Assembly: GCA_030145385.1 (NCBI GenBank)
Contig: JAQYVU010000008.1
Span: 1-64,000 of the forward strand
DNA length: 64,000 bases
Reading direction: 5' to 3'
Source of the DNA: Desulfococcaceae bacterium
GTDB lineage: Bacteria > Desulfobacterota > Desulfobacteria > Desulfobacterales > Desulfosalsimonadaceae
Shown here: positions 9,225-16,927 of the stretch, piece after piece
Layout: each line of letters starts with the position of its first letter
Numbering within the stretch: position 1 is the first letter of the stretch
Program-made: the position numbers and the translations under genes
The notes under the pieces: model-generated
The model's input: only the letters and a program-made list of their open reading frames with translations
Databases searched by the model: none
What the model was told of the DNA's origin: nothing

Positions 9225-9364
9225 CAATGGCAAAATAAAAAGCTCAAGTTCCATTTTAGCTTTGGGGCGTCACGAATCCCGAGGAATGAGGCGTACTTTA
9301 TGTACGTTGAGCGACGAGGAATGAAGGGGCAACCCCAACATTGAGTTCTTTTACGAAGCCATCA
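9225..9364 (+). repeat. Family B palindromic element, 140 bp
   Basis: Its termini are CAATGGC and GCCATCA, and the right end is TTTTACGAAGCCATCA. The middle contains a GTACTTTATGTAC palindrome. The last three bases, TCA, are the complement of the TGA stop codon of the gene at 9362-10330. Confidence 0.75.
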
Positions 9365-10330
9365 TAGCGTCGCAATTAATTGTTTTACCTTTTCTTCAAT
9401 TTCATCACGAACACTTCTGAAAAATTCAATGGGCTGCCCGGACGGATCCGGCAGATTCCAGTCTATATATTCCACGCCGGGAATTAACGGACATTCCTCA
9501 CCGCATCCCATGGTGATAATCATATCCGGCTTGGTCAGCGCCACAACCTCATCAATGGATTTTGGTTTTCGAAATGCGATATCAATGCCTGATTCCTGCA
9601 TGGCTTCCACCATCACAGGATTAATGTTTTCAGCCGGTGTACTGCCGGCACATAACGCGTCTATCTCGCCGCCGGCATGATAACGGGCAAAGGCCTTTGC
9701 CATCTGGCTGCGACCGGCATTTTCACGGCAGGCAAACAGTATCTTTTTGCGCTTGAGCATCGGTTCTAAGCGGTCCGCTTCTTTTTTAATATCATCTAAA
9801 ACAGTTTCATTGTTTTTCATGTCCCCGAAATTTTCAATCCGCCAGTACAGCAATTTTCCATGGAAATCGGAACCGATGGCGTCAAAGAAATATTTGGCCG
9901 TCAGGATCATCCCTTCAAACAAATTTTTGCCTTTGGTGGCACCCACTGACAAAAGAAATCCCTTTCGGTCCGGGCGTCCGGGGTCGGTCAGGCCCAATTT
10001 GTATTTTCTTGCCCAGAGCGTCTGGGTCCGGTCAATCAAAAGCTTCATCTGGGCCGTGGCATTGTAAAAATAAATCGGGGTGGCAATAACTACCACATCC
10101 GCCCGGCGGAGCAAGGCAAAAATCTCATTGGTCATGTCATCATCTTTGATGGAACAGAACCCTTTTTTCTCACAATTGCCGCATCCGATGCAGGGTTTGA
10201 TATTTTTGTCCGGCACATTGATAATTTGCGTTTCCGCACCCCTTGATTTCACTTCTTCCATAAATGCAGAAAGCAGAAAATTGGTATTTCCTTTTTTACG
10301 CGGACTTCCCTGTAATCCCAGAACAAACAT
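9362..10330 (-). CDS. Iron-sulfur flavoprotein fused to ArsC/LMW-phosphatase domain
   Basis: A 322-residue two-domain fusion. Residues 1-175 are a flavodoxin-like NADPH-dependent FMN reductase domain (LQGSPRKKGNTN phosphate loop). It has the compact C47-x2-C50-x2-C53-x5-C59 motif of iron-sulfur flavoproteins (Isf), which bind FMN and a 4Fe-4S cluster and can reduce O2 or H2O2. Residues 196-322 are a low-molecular-weight phosphatase/arsenate-reductase domain: the P-loop is C201-RENAGRS, and the DPSG and GCGEECP segments resemble thioredoxin-coupled ArsC. The combination could give a flavin-fed arsenate reductase or an oxidant-responsive enzyme; which reaction occurs is not shown. The stop codon lies in the end of a repeat element. 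Confidence 0.85.
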   Translation of the reverse strand: MFVLGLQGSPRKKGNTNFLLSAFMEEVKSRGAETQIINVPDKNIKPCIGCGNCEKKGFCSIKDDDMTNEIFALLRRADVVVIATPIYFYNATAQMKLLIDRTQTLWARKYKLGLTDPGRPDRKGFLLSVGATKGKNLFEGMILTAKYFFDAIGSDFHGKLLYWRIENFGDMKNNETVLDDIKKEADRLEPMLKRKKILFACRENAGRSQMAKAFARYHAGGEIDALCAGSTPAENINPVMVEAMQESGIDIAFRKPKSIDEVVALTKPDMIITMGCGEECPLIPGVEYIDWNLPDPSGQPIEFFRSVRDEIEEKVKQLIATL

Positions 10331-10410
10331 GTTGAACTCCTTATGTCCGCCCGCAAATGATTATTTTGTTCATTTTCCGGACAGACACCAATACCATGAT
10401 AACAATGCAG

Positions 10411-10475
10411 GTCGGGATTCCATTCCCGACAACTGTGAAACTCCAATTGCCGGGTCAGAAACCCGGCCTACCCGA
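10411..10475. repeat. Family C double-palindrome repeat, copy 1
   Basis: Two adjoining palindromes: GTCGGGATTCCATTCCCGAC and then CCGGGTCAGAAACCCGG followed by CCTA. The same layout recurs at 12538 and 61446. REP-like and non-coding. Confidence 0.7.
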
Positions 10476-10500
10476 TAAAAGAAATTTTATAATACAGTGA

Positions 10501-10543
10501 TGACGCAAAGCGACATCATAAAGTTTTTTTTACAAAGCCGTCA
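10501..10543 (+). repeat. Internally deleted family B element, 43 bp
   Basis: It keeps both ends of family B (TGACGCAAAG at the left, TTTTTACAAAGCCGTCA at the right) but lacks the middle. Its last three bases are the complement of the TGA stop codon of the HEAT-repeat gene. Confidence 0.6.
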
Positions 10544-11218
10544 TAATTTGCACAACGCATCGTTTGCCAGCGACCCGACGGTCACCGTTTTGAGTTCAAG
10601 ATCATTAAAAAATAAAATCTCATTTTTTTCCTGGATCAAACGTTCAAGTGCTGAAGCTGACGGTTTGCTCTTGAGATTGCCCAGCGCCCAGGCGGCAAAT
10701 CCCCGGTGATACGCATCATTTGATTCCAAAAACGGATGCAGATACAAATCTGTCTGCATCAAACACTCCGGCCGGGTTTCTGCCAGTCGTCCGATGCCCC
10801 AGAGAACACCCCGCTGAAGCATTTCATATTCCAGAAAATTTTCCTCCGGCCGGATGTAGGATCTGAGCATACGGGAAAATTCTTTTGCCAGTTCCGGATG
10901 AATGGCGGTGACCTCGCCCATGGCCTCCGGCGATCCCCAGCCGATCCCCCCGGATTCATCGTTTAAGTTCCACATCAGCCGGCGCATGATCACCCGGGCA
11001 GACTCCATGTTTTGCTCTGCAAGCATCGAAACCACCCGGCCGAATGCGGAAATTGCCCGCCAGCGAAGAATTTCCTCTTTGTCATAAAAAAAGGAAAATA
11101 GAAAATTCACACTCTGCCGGGGCGAATACTGACATATGGTTTCAATAGACGCCCGGATATCTTTTGCGCTTAAAAGTTCCCGCAAAAGCTGCTTTGACCG
11201 CCTGCCTTTGAGTTCCAC
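10541..11218 (-). CDS. HEAT-repeat protein, DVU0298-like
   Basis: A 225-residue all-helical protein of HEAT-like repeats (for example RWRAISAFGRVV, EMLQRGVLWGIGRL, YHRGFAAWALGNL), resembling the DVU0298 family of sulfate reducers. A GTG start at 11218 is preferred over longer frames: GAAGGA lies four bases upstream, and the stop of the cytochrome gene overlaps it (TAGTG), which implies translational coupling. The residues added by an upstream start would lie inside the cytochrome gene and are not HEAT-like. It has no signal peptide, so it is probably a cytoplasmic protein-protein scaffold. The link to a periplasmic cytochrome is not explained; a maturation or sensing role is a guess. Confidence 0.85.
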   Translation of the reverse strand: MELKGRRSKQLLRELLSAKDIRASIETICQYSPRQSVNFLFSFFYDKEEILRWRAISAFGRVVSMLAEQNMESARVIMRRLMWNLNDESGGIGWGSPEAMGEVTAIHPELAKEFSRMLRSYIRPEENFLEYEMLQRGVLWGIGRLAETRPECLMQTDLYLHPFLESNDAYHRGFAAWALGNLKSKPSASALERLIQEKNEILFFNDLELKTVTVGSLANDALCKL

Positions 11219-12516
11219 TATTCCTTCTTTTCTTTGTGCGCTTCCCGAAGAAGATGCGCCAGCTCTTCGATTTCGCCCAGGTCTTTTGTCATCATGGCCC
11301 AGCCGTACCAGTAGGCATAATCCGGATTCACATGAAAGCATCCCTGATAAGTCCGCATGCGGTGTTTCATAAACATCTGGAAAAGCACCTGGTCGATATG
11401 GGACAGATTATCCATGCTTTTTCCATTGGTCCGCATGAAATACATAATATCCGGATATGCAAATTCATATTCCGCGGGTTTTTTAAGAATCCCGTCCTCG
11501 TAAAGCGCAGCCACAATATTGATTGCTTTTGCCATCAGGCGGTCTGCCTTCTGCATCATCTCATCCCCGGCTTCTAACTGGGTTTTACCGTATGACTTTG
11601 AATGACATTTCGCACATGTTTTAATCATCTTCGTACGTTCATCCTGCCAGTCTTTTTCGGTCAGGCGGGCCATATCCAGCTCTTTGATGACCTCCAGGCG
11701 TTTGGTGGGTTCCCCGGTTTTGGGATTCAACACCCCAAGGGCCTTTAAAATGGTGGCGCGGTCGGACGCCCATTGTTTATCGTCGGGCATGGGCAGCCGG
11801 ACGCCGAAAAACCCCCAGGCGGTCCGGTTGGTATGGGTGCCCTCGGGAAGATGACACTCCTGGCATGTCGGTGCCGTGGCATTTTCCGGCAGTCGGCCCT
11901 GGTCTTTTGCAAACCAGCGCGTTCCGTGTTTAGCACTGCTCCACATCTCCCACTGGGGATGATCATATCCCATATGACACTGCTGGCAGGCTCTGGGGTC
12001 CTGGGCCTCTGATTTGGCAAAGGTGTGCCGCGTATGGCATTCATCACAGGAATTATTCTGGTAGCGGTTGCCCGTGGCACGGATCGCTTCCTTTTCTTTT
12101 TCGGTCTTAATCCCCATGTTATGGCATCCGCCGCAGCCGCGCCCGCCTTCCATGAGCGCATCCGGTTCAAGATGCGTCACCGGCATGGCGTTCAATGATT
12201 TCCAGCCATGGTTGTGCTTGCCCGCCTGAAACTGTTCAAACTGATCATAGTGGCAATCGCCGCAGACACTTTCATCCGGCATGACCGCGAGGTGCTTGTT
12301 TTTTGCGCTCTGGTGCTCCGAGCCATGACAAACCGAGCAGTCAATCCCCATTTCCGCATGGGTACTGGTTTCCCAGTCAGTCACATGGCCGGGGGTCACC
12401 CTGCGATGACATTTAACACAGTTGATTTCTTCTTCTGCAGCCATACCTATTCCCGGGAAAAAAGCCAGGGCTCCGAAAACAAGACACATGCAAATAACAA
12501 CCGGCAATCGTTTCAT
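11218..12516 (-). CDS. Octahaem c-type cytochrome, HAO-related
   Basis: A 432-residue exported multihaem cytochrome. A signal peptide (MKRLPVVICMCLVFGALAF, cleaved near GMAAEE) precedes eight CxxCH motifs: CVKCH, CSVCH, CGDCH, CGGCH, CDECH, CQQCH, CQECH and CAKCH. Haem number, spacing and the C-terminal HVNPDYAYWYGW segment place it in the hydroxylamine-oxidoreductase-related octahaem family. Members oxidise hydroxylamine or hydrazine, or work as nitrite or hydroxylamine reductases; which applies here depends on a cross-linking Tyr that I cannot assign with certainty. It is periplasmic. It is followed directly by the coupled HEAT gene. A role in detoxifying reactive nitrogen species would fit the neighbourhood but is inferred. 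Confidence 0.9.
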   Translation of the reverse strand: MKRLPVVICMCLVFGALAFFPGIGMAAEEEINCVKCHRRVTPGHVTDWETSTHAEMGIDCSVCHGSEHQSAKNKHLAVMPDESVCGDCHYDQFEQFQAGKHNHGWKSLNAMPVTHLEPDALMEGGRGCGGCHNMGIKTEKEKEAIRATGNRYQNNSCDECHTRHTFAKSEAQDPRACQQCHMGYDHPQWEMWSSAKHGTRWFAKDQGRLPENATAPTCQECHLPEGTHTNRTAWGFFGVRLPMPDDKQWASDRATILKALGVLNPKTGEPTKRLEVIKELDMARLTEKDWQDERTKMIKTCAKCHSKSYGKTQLEAGDEMMQKADRLMAKAINIVAALYEDGILKKPAEYEFAYPDIMYFMRTNGKSMDNLSHIDQVLFQMFMKHRMRTYQGCFHVNPDYAYWYGWAMMTKDLGEIEELAHLLREAHKEKKE

Positions 12517-12537
12517 GATTTTTTCCTCTTTTTATTG

Positions 12538-12600
12538 GTCAGGATTTCAATCCCTACAGATGGAACATGCAATAGCCGGGAGGGAAACCCGGCCTATCCT
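12538..12600. repeat. Family C double-palindrome repeat, copy 2
   Basis: GTCAGGATTTCAATCCCTAC followed by GCCGGGAGGGAAACCCGGC and CTA. Same layout as the copies at 10411 and 61446, with decayed first palindrome. Confidence 0.65.
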
Positions 12601-12795
12601 ATAGGAACTAAATAAATTCATACAGTTTCATCATGGACCATTCCAAAGTTTTTTTCAAACTATTGGATTTGACTATCTCATTGAAAACGACTCAATGGCT
12701 AAGAAAAATTTATTATCTCTCTTCAGTTGAAAACGTCATGAGCACAAGAAATTGTTTCAGCAACTGTATGGCTAAACTCTCGAAAATCAGATTCA

Positions 12796-12921
12796 ATGGC
12801 TAAGTTAAAAGTTCCATATATAAGGCGTAGAGTTTTTTTCAGGCCCGAAATAATACAAGTCGTATATTGAGTGCCTGAAAAAAAGCTACAACGCAGTAAA
12901 TGGGACTTTTAACAACGCCAT
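12796..12921 (+). repeat. Family A palindromic element, copy 1, 126 bp
   Basis: It starts ATGGCTAAGTTAAAAGTTCC and ends GGGACTTTTAACAACGCCAT, so the ends are inverted repeats; the centre pairs TTTTTTTCAGGC with GCCTGAAAAAAA. It lies in the otherwise empty interval 12601-12925 and ends five bases from the ferredoxin stop codon. Copy 2 at 14392 has the same length. Confidence 0.75.
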
Positions 12922-12925
12922 TTTT

Positions 12926-13111
12926 TTATTCCCAGAAGATACAGTCTGCCGGACAATTTTTAATCGCATCATCCACTTCTTCTTCAGGATATTGCTCAAG
13001 ATCCGCCACCTGAACATACCCCAAGTCACTGACATGAAAGACGGATGGACTGACTTCCTCGCAGATTCCGCACAATATACATTCACTAAGTTCAACAACC
13101 GGAATTTTCAT
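12926..13111 (-). CDS. Small single-cluster ferredoxin
   Basis: A 61-residue ferredoxin. Cys11-x2-Cys14-x2-Cys17 (CILCGIC) and a distal Cys in NCPADC near residue 53 form one 4Fe-4S site, as in the monocluster ferredoxins of Desulfovibrio and Thermotoga. It starts six bases after the flavodiiron gene and is clearly co-transcribed with it, so it may feed electrons to that enzyme, or to another partner. It is acidic, as usual for ferredoxins. Confidence 0.92.
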   Translation of the reverse strand: MKIPVVELSECILCGICEEVSPSVFHVSDLGYVQVADLEQYPEEEVDDAIKNCPADCIFWE

Positions 13112-13117
13112 AACTGC

Positions 13118-14305
13118 CTACCCGTTTAATACCGCCTGGCCGATTTGCCTGCCGAATGCGACACAGGATTCAATGCCCTCTTCATCCGGAACATACTGAA
13201 TACGCAAGTTCGGATCAATCATATCAAATTTCATGGCTTCAAGCTGTTCCCGAACCAGTTTTACGGACTCCCCGCTCCAGCCGTAGGATCCGAATGCCGC
13301 GCCGATCTTATTTTTGGGTTTCAATCCTTTCATATACGTCAGAATATCGCTGACCGTGGGAAACATGCCGTTGTTGAGCGTCGGAGAACCGACCACGATG
13401 GCTTTGGCATCCAGCACCTCGGTCATAATATCGCTGCGATGGGAACTGCGGATATGAATCGGTTTAACGGAAACCCCTTCTTTTGAAATACCGTCGGCAA
13501 TGGCTTCGGCCATCGTTTGCGTGCTGTGCCACATGGTATCGTAAACGACAATCGCCTTTTGTTCGGGAACCTGCTGACTCCATCGGGCATAGGCCTCGAT
13601 AATTTTTCCCGGCTCTCTGCGCCAGATCACCCCGTGATCCGGACAGATCATTTGAATATCCAGCCCGATTTCGACAACATGTTCGATGAGCTTTTGAATT
13701 TTGGGCGCATACAGCATCAGAATATTGGCAAAATATTTCTTCGCATGACTCATAATCGTGTGGCCGACCACATCATCAAACATTTCATATCCGGCATAAT
13801 GCTGGCCAAACGCATCGCTTGAAAAGAGAATTTTGTCTTCATTGCAGTATGTAAACATGCTGTCCGGCCAATGAAGCATCCGGGTTTCAAGAAAGGTCAG
13901 GGTCCGGCTGCCGATGTTGAGTTCTTCGCCGTTTTCAACCCCGTGAAAATTCCACTTATGAGTAAAATGATGGGCAAGATTCTTTAGTCCCATTTTCGAA
14001 CAAAAAAGAGGCTTTTGCTCGCCGATATAATGCATAACCCGCGGCAGGCCGCCGGAATGGTCCATTTCCGTATGATTACTGATTACAATATCAATCTTTT
14101 TGGGATCAATAATCTGAGAGATATTTTCCAGCAGCTGGTCCTCATAACCCCTTTTCACCGTGTCAATGAGCACAACCTTTTCATCAACAATCAAAAAAGA
14201 GTTATAGCTGGACCCCCGCTCAGTGGAATACCCGTGAAAATCACGGATATTCCAATCGATCACGCCGACATTATAAACCCCTTTTGCAATTTCAACCGCT
14301 TTCAT
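13118..14305 (-). CDS. roo: A-type flavodiiron protein (rubredoxin:oxygen oxidoreductase)
   Basis: A 395-residue FprA/Roo-family enzyme that reduces O2 to water (and in some members NO to N2O) in the cytoplasm. The N-terminal metallo-beta-lactamase domain shows the di-iron ligand motif HTEMDH (about residues 79-84), with later Asp and His ligands in SSDAFGQH. The flavodoxin domain starts near residue 250 (AIVVYDTMWHSTQTMAEAIADGI, an FMN phosphate-binding loop). The ATG at 14305 is chosen because GGAGA lies nine bases upstream and the next residues match the family; the frame is open ten codons further up. Electrons usually come from rubredoxin, which is encoded at 15048-15209. The adjoining ferredoxin is an alternative donor. 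Symbol given by family. Confidence 0.95.
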   Translation of the reverse strand: MKAVEIAKGVYNVGVIDWNIRDFHGYSTERGSSYNSFLIVDEKVVLIDTVKRGYEDQLLENISQIIDPKKIDIVISNHTEMDHSGGLPRVMHYIGEQKPLFCSKMGLKNLAHHFTHKWNFHGVENGEELNIGSRTLTFLETRMLHWPDSMFTYCNEDKILFSSDAFGQHYAGYEMFDDVVGHTIMSHAKKYFANILMLYAPKIQKLIEHVVEIGLDIQMICPDHGVIWRREPGKIIEAYARWSQQVPEQKAIVVYDTMWHSTQTMAEAIADGISKEGVSVKPIHIRSSHRSDIMTEVLDAKAIVVGSPTLNNGMFPTVSDILTYMKGLKPKNKIGAAFGSYGWSGESVKLVREQLEAMKFDMIDPNLRIQYVPDEEGIESCVAFGRQIGQAVLNG

Positions 14306-14391
14306 CTTATATTCTCCATTTTTACTATTTACCAAAAACTCAATTTTTTACAACACCATCAAAACTTGAAGGTCCCGTAAAAAGTAGCAGA

Positions 14392-14517
14392 ATGGCTAAG
14401 TTAAAAGTTCCATATACAAGGCGTGGAGATTTTTCAGGCTCGAAATCATACATGTAGTATCTTGAGTGTCTGAAAAACCGCTGCAACGCAGTAAATGGGA
14501 CTTTTTACGACGCCATC
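14392..14517 (+). repeat. Family A palindromic element, copy 2, 126 bp
   Basis: It starts ATGGCTAAGTTAAAAGTTCC and ends GGGACTTTTTACGACGCCAT. A 25-base sequence at its right edge (14502-14526) recurs with two changes at 14345-14369, so another element end or a duplicated target flanks it on the left. It is identical in length to the copy at 12796. Confidence 0.75.
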
Positions 14518-14726
14518 AAAACTTGATACTGAAAATGAATGTGCCATGACGCTATGATCGTTTCGCACGTTTTGAATTTTTGTATTATTATAATTTCAAT
14601 ACGTCCGGACAATAATGCGACAGGAGGGCATAAAGCCCTCCATGCACGGTTTTATAATCAATGCCACAGCAGAACACATCCCGGCCATGAACCGATTCGA
14701 CATTTTCCCAAGCGTATTATAAACAA

Positions 14727-14891
14727 CTATTTAAATTTCTGCGCAATGGCCTTTCCATAATCCTGCCAGGCCTTTAATCCTTCCGCTGCTCCAAGGACGG
14801 CATCTTTTCAGTATTTCCAGACCTGCTTGCAAAAGCAATCGACACTTTCGTCATCTTTTACGCCCGTCTTTTTACCATTAATCTGGATCAT
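14727..14891 (-). pseudogene. Truncated gene remnant with in-frame UGA, flavodoxin-like tail
   Basis: On the minus strand a frame of 54 codons ends in GLKAWQDYGKAIAQKFK, resembling the AQDYGRKLAEKLN end of the flavodoxin at 18545. It has a CFC pair and, at codon 28 (14808-14810), an in-frame UGA. The apparent ATG lies in the edge of the family B element at 14911, so the gene's front was probably lost when that element arrived. The UGA may be a decay mutation (UGG to UGA). A short stem, TCCTT/AAGGA with a GG-starting loop 15 bases on, leaves selenocysteine as a weak alternative. The flavodoxin assignment rests only on the tail. Confidence 0.4.
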
Positions 14892-14910
14892 CTCGTAAAA
14901 AGTCAGATTT

Positions 14911-15050
14911 CGACGGCAAAGTATAAAAGTTCACCAATCGTATAAAATTGGCAAGGCACGCTAATCCTGCGTAATGATTTGTACTTAGCGTACCATGAAG
15001 CAGCGACGGATGCAGCGCAACACAGATGTGGACTTTTTACGAAGGCGTCA
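14911..15050 (+). repeat. Family B palindromic element, 140 bp
   Basis: It runs from CGACGGCAAAGTATAAAAG to GGACTTTTTACGAAGGCGTCA, with a GTACTTAGCGTAC palindrome in the middle. An extra TCGTAAAAAGTCAGATTT stretch precedes it from about 14893. Its last three bases are the complement of the rubredoxin TGA stop. Confidence 0.75.
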
Positions 15051-15209
15051 ATCTTCTTTTGAAAAATCACCCTTTTCCGCACCGCACACCGGACATGTCC
15101 AGCCATCCGGAAGGTCTGCAAAGGCTGTACCCGGATTAACGCCATTATCCGGATCACCGGCTTCTGGATCATAAACATACCCACAAATATCACATACATA
15201 CTTATCCAT
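15048..15209 (-). CDS. rub: Rubredoxin
   Basis: A 53-residue rubredoxin: [15 protein letters not shown] at the start and [11 protein letters not shown] near the end give the Fe(Cys)4 site, and the length is standard. The ATG at 15209 is chosen because GGAGG lies six bases upstream; the frame is open above it but not protein-like. It is a one-electron carrier, the usual donor to flavodiiron proteins, rubrerythrin and superoxide reductase, all encoded nearby. Its TGA stop coincides with the end of a repeat element. Confidence 0.97.
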   Translation of the reverse strand: MDKYVCDICGYVYDPEAGDPDNGVNPGTAFADLPDGWTCPVCGAEKGDFSKED

Positions 15210-15280
15210 AATTACCTCCATGATACACTTTAAAGTTATGAAGTTTTGTAGCTTCGCAATACGCCCGAACAGCAAGCCCT

Positions 15281-15379
15281 GGATTCCCGCCTTCACAGGA
15301 AGATGATTCATAAAAAGAACCGTTCGCCCGTCATTCCTGTAAAAAGCTTGCCCCAGCGAGGCAGGGAGCGGGAATCCGG
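15281..15379. repeat. GGATTCC/GTCATTCC dispersed repeat
   Basis: GGATTCCCGCCTTCACAGG on the left and CGTCATTCCTGT ... GCGGGAATCCGG on the right form nested inverted repeats. Related to the motifs at 775 and 55515. Intergenic, non-coding. Confidence 0.6.
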
Positions 15380-15494
15380 TGTATGCATCACAATATGTGA
15401 TTCGCCCGAACCTTTTGAGAACCCACGAAGTTTCTTTCTAAGAAAGATTTTCAAAAAACAAATAATTTATTGCTTTGTTTTATTAATCAAAGCC

Positions 15495-15842
15495 CTATTT
15501 CGACCTCACATGGCATGCCGTACATTTGGTCGGCCCCGCCGCAAGACCTTCTTTTTTCCGATCCTTGTGGCACTTGACACACTTTAAATTCATCACCTGC
15601 TGTTTTTTTAGTTTTTCTTCTGTGATCATTTCCTTGATAATACCGGTTTGCATGGGAAACAAATCATGACATGAACTGCAGTTATTGTTCAGCTTATGCT
15701 GGTGCATATGATGATCAAAGGTTACCTGAGGCATTCTGCCTTTTTCAAACAGGACCGTCTCAGACCCCATATCCTGGGCATTTACACAAACAGCCAAACC
15801 AATTACAAAAATTAACATTATCAAAAAAACGATTTTTTTCAT
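15495..15842 (-). CDS. Trihaem c7-type cytochrome
   Basis: A 115-residue exported cytochrome. A signal peptide (MKKIVFLIMLIFVIGLAVC, cleaved near NAQDM) precedes three CxxCH sites: CSSCH, CVKCH and CTACH. The extra His residues (FDHHMHQH) are candidate axial ligands. Three bis-His haems in about 90 mature residues fit the cytochrome c7/class III group, periplasmic low-potential carriers. It begins 26 bases after cydB, so it is likely in the same operon, and may pass electrons toward the oxidase or the quinone pool. Confidence 0.88.
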   Translation of the reverse strand: MKKIVFLIMLIFVIGLAVCVNAQDMGSETVLFEKGRMPQVTFDHHMHQHKLNNNCSSCHDLFPMQTGIIKEMITEEKLKKQQVMNLKCVKCHKDRKKEGLAAGPTKCTACHVRSK

Positions 15843-15868
15843 CAGGAAACCTCTTTTAAATTCAGGTT

Positions 15869-16900
15869 TTAATAAGCTTCTTCGGCTGCCAGGTCTTCTG
15901 CTGAAAGCTGATCCGAAAACATGACGTAGGCCCAGACCTGGTATGCGATAACAATCGGGATAAACATTAAAACAACAACCAGCATTATTTTTAACGTCAG
16001 CGGACTGGCGGATGCGTTATGCGCGGTCAGGGAATAAATTGCATCCACGTTGGACGGAAAAAGGTTCGGATAAAGACCGATAATACAAAAAAATGTCGCA
16101 CTGACAATCGTTGCGGCAGAACTGAACCAGGCTTTCAGGTATTGCTTTTTCATTACCAGAAACTTGATCCCGAACAAAGCAATGACGGTGATCAGCGGCA
16201 CCACGAAGAGCACCGGCCGGGACAGATAATTCGCATAAATCGGTGTGTAAACATACGTGGCGCCTAAAAACAGCACCGCCACCCCGGTTAAAACAAACCA
16301 TAAGTTGTTTGCGGCGGCATCCGCCCGGGCCTGAAGCGCTCCCGGCGTCCGAATCGTCAACCACAGCGCGCCGTGTACCAGAAAAAGCATCAGAAACAGC
16401 ACCCCACCCAAAAGGCCGTAGGGATTTAATAGGTAGATCAGGTTGCCGTGATAGCCGTTCTGGTCAAACGGGAGCCCCTGAAAAATATTGGCAAAGGCAA
16501 CGCCAAATAAAATAGCCGGCGCCGCACTGCTGATAAAGATACAGGTATCCCAGAGTTTCTTCCATGCTTCAGACTCAATTTTTCCGCGAAATTCAAATGA
16601 CACCCCCCGGATAATCAATGCGAACAAGATCAGCATAAGCGGTGTATACAACGATGAAAACATAAACGCATAGACAGTGGGAAACGCCGCAAACGTCACG
16701 CCGCCCGCGGTGATCAGCCAAACTTCATTGCCGTCCCACAGCGGACCGATGGAATTAATCATCAGGCGTTTTTCCGTGTCATTTTTCCCTAAAAAAGGCA
16801 GCAGCGTCCCAATACCCAGATCAAACCCGTCTGTCATGAAAAATACTGCCCACAGTAATCCCCACAGGAAAAACCATATGGATTGTAAAGCCGATTCCAT
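15869..16900 (-). CDS. cydB: Cytochrome bd quinol oxidase subunit II
   Basis: A 343-residue membrane protein with about eight to nine hydrophobic segments. The start carries TDGFDLGIGTLLPFLG, the family hallmark, and WDGNEVWLITAGG follows. With CydA it forms the bd oxidase, which reduces O2 to water using quinol at high O2 affinity, without pumping protons. It is encoded 27 bases after cydA in the usual order. In an anaerobe it serves to scavenge O2. No CydX-like small ORF was recognised with confidence downstream; the next gene is a cytochrome c7. Confidence 0.97.
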   Translation of the reverse strand: MESALQSIWFFLWGLLWAVFFMTDGFDLGIGTLLPFLGKNDTEKRLMINSIGPLWDGNEVWLITAGGVTFAAFPTVYAFMFSSLYTPLMLILFALIIRGVSFEFRGKIESEAWKKLWDTCIFISSAAPAILFGVAFANIFQGLPFDQNGYHGNLIYLLNPYGLLGGVLFLMLFLVHGALWLTIRTPGALQARADAAANNLWFVLTGVAVLFLGATYVYTPIYANYLSRPVLFVVPLITVIALFGIKFLVMKKQYLKAWFSSAATIVSATFFCIIGLYPNLFPSNVDAIYSLTAHNASASPLTLKIMLVVVLMFIPIVIAYQVWAYVMFSDQLSAEDLAAEEAY

Positions 16901-16927
16901 TATTACCCCCAGTTTAAACTCATATCA

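Noticed and set aside
14727-14891. Calling the in-frame UGA a second selenocysteine with confidence
   Set aside because: The gene lacks its front, has no UxxC or CxxU motif, and the stem is short, so decay is the better reading.
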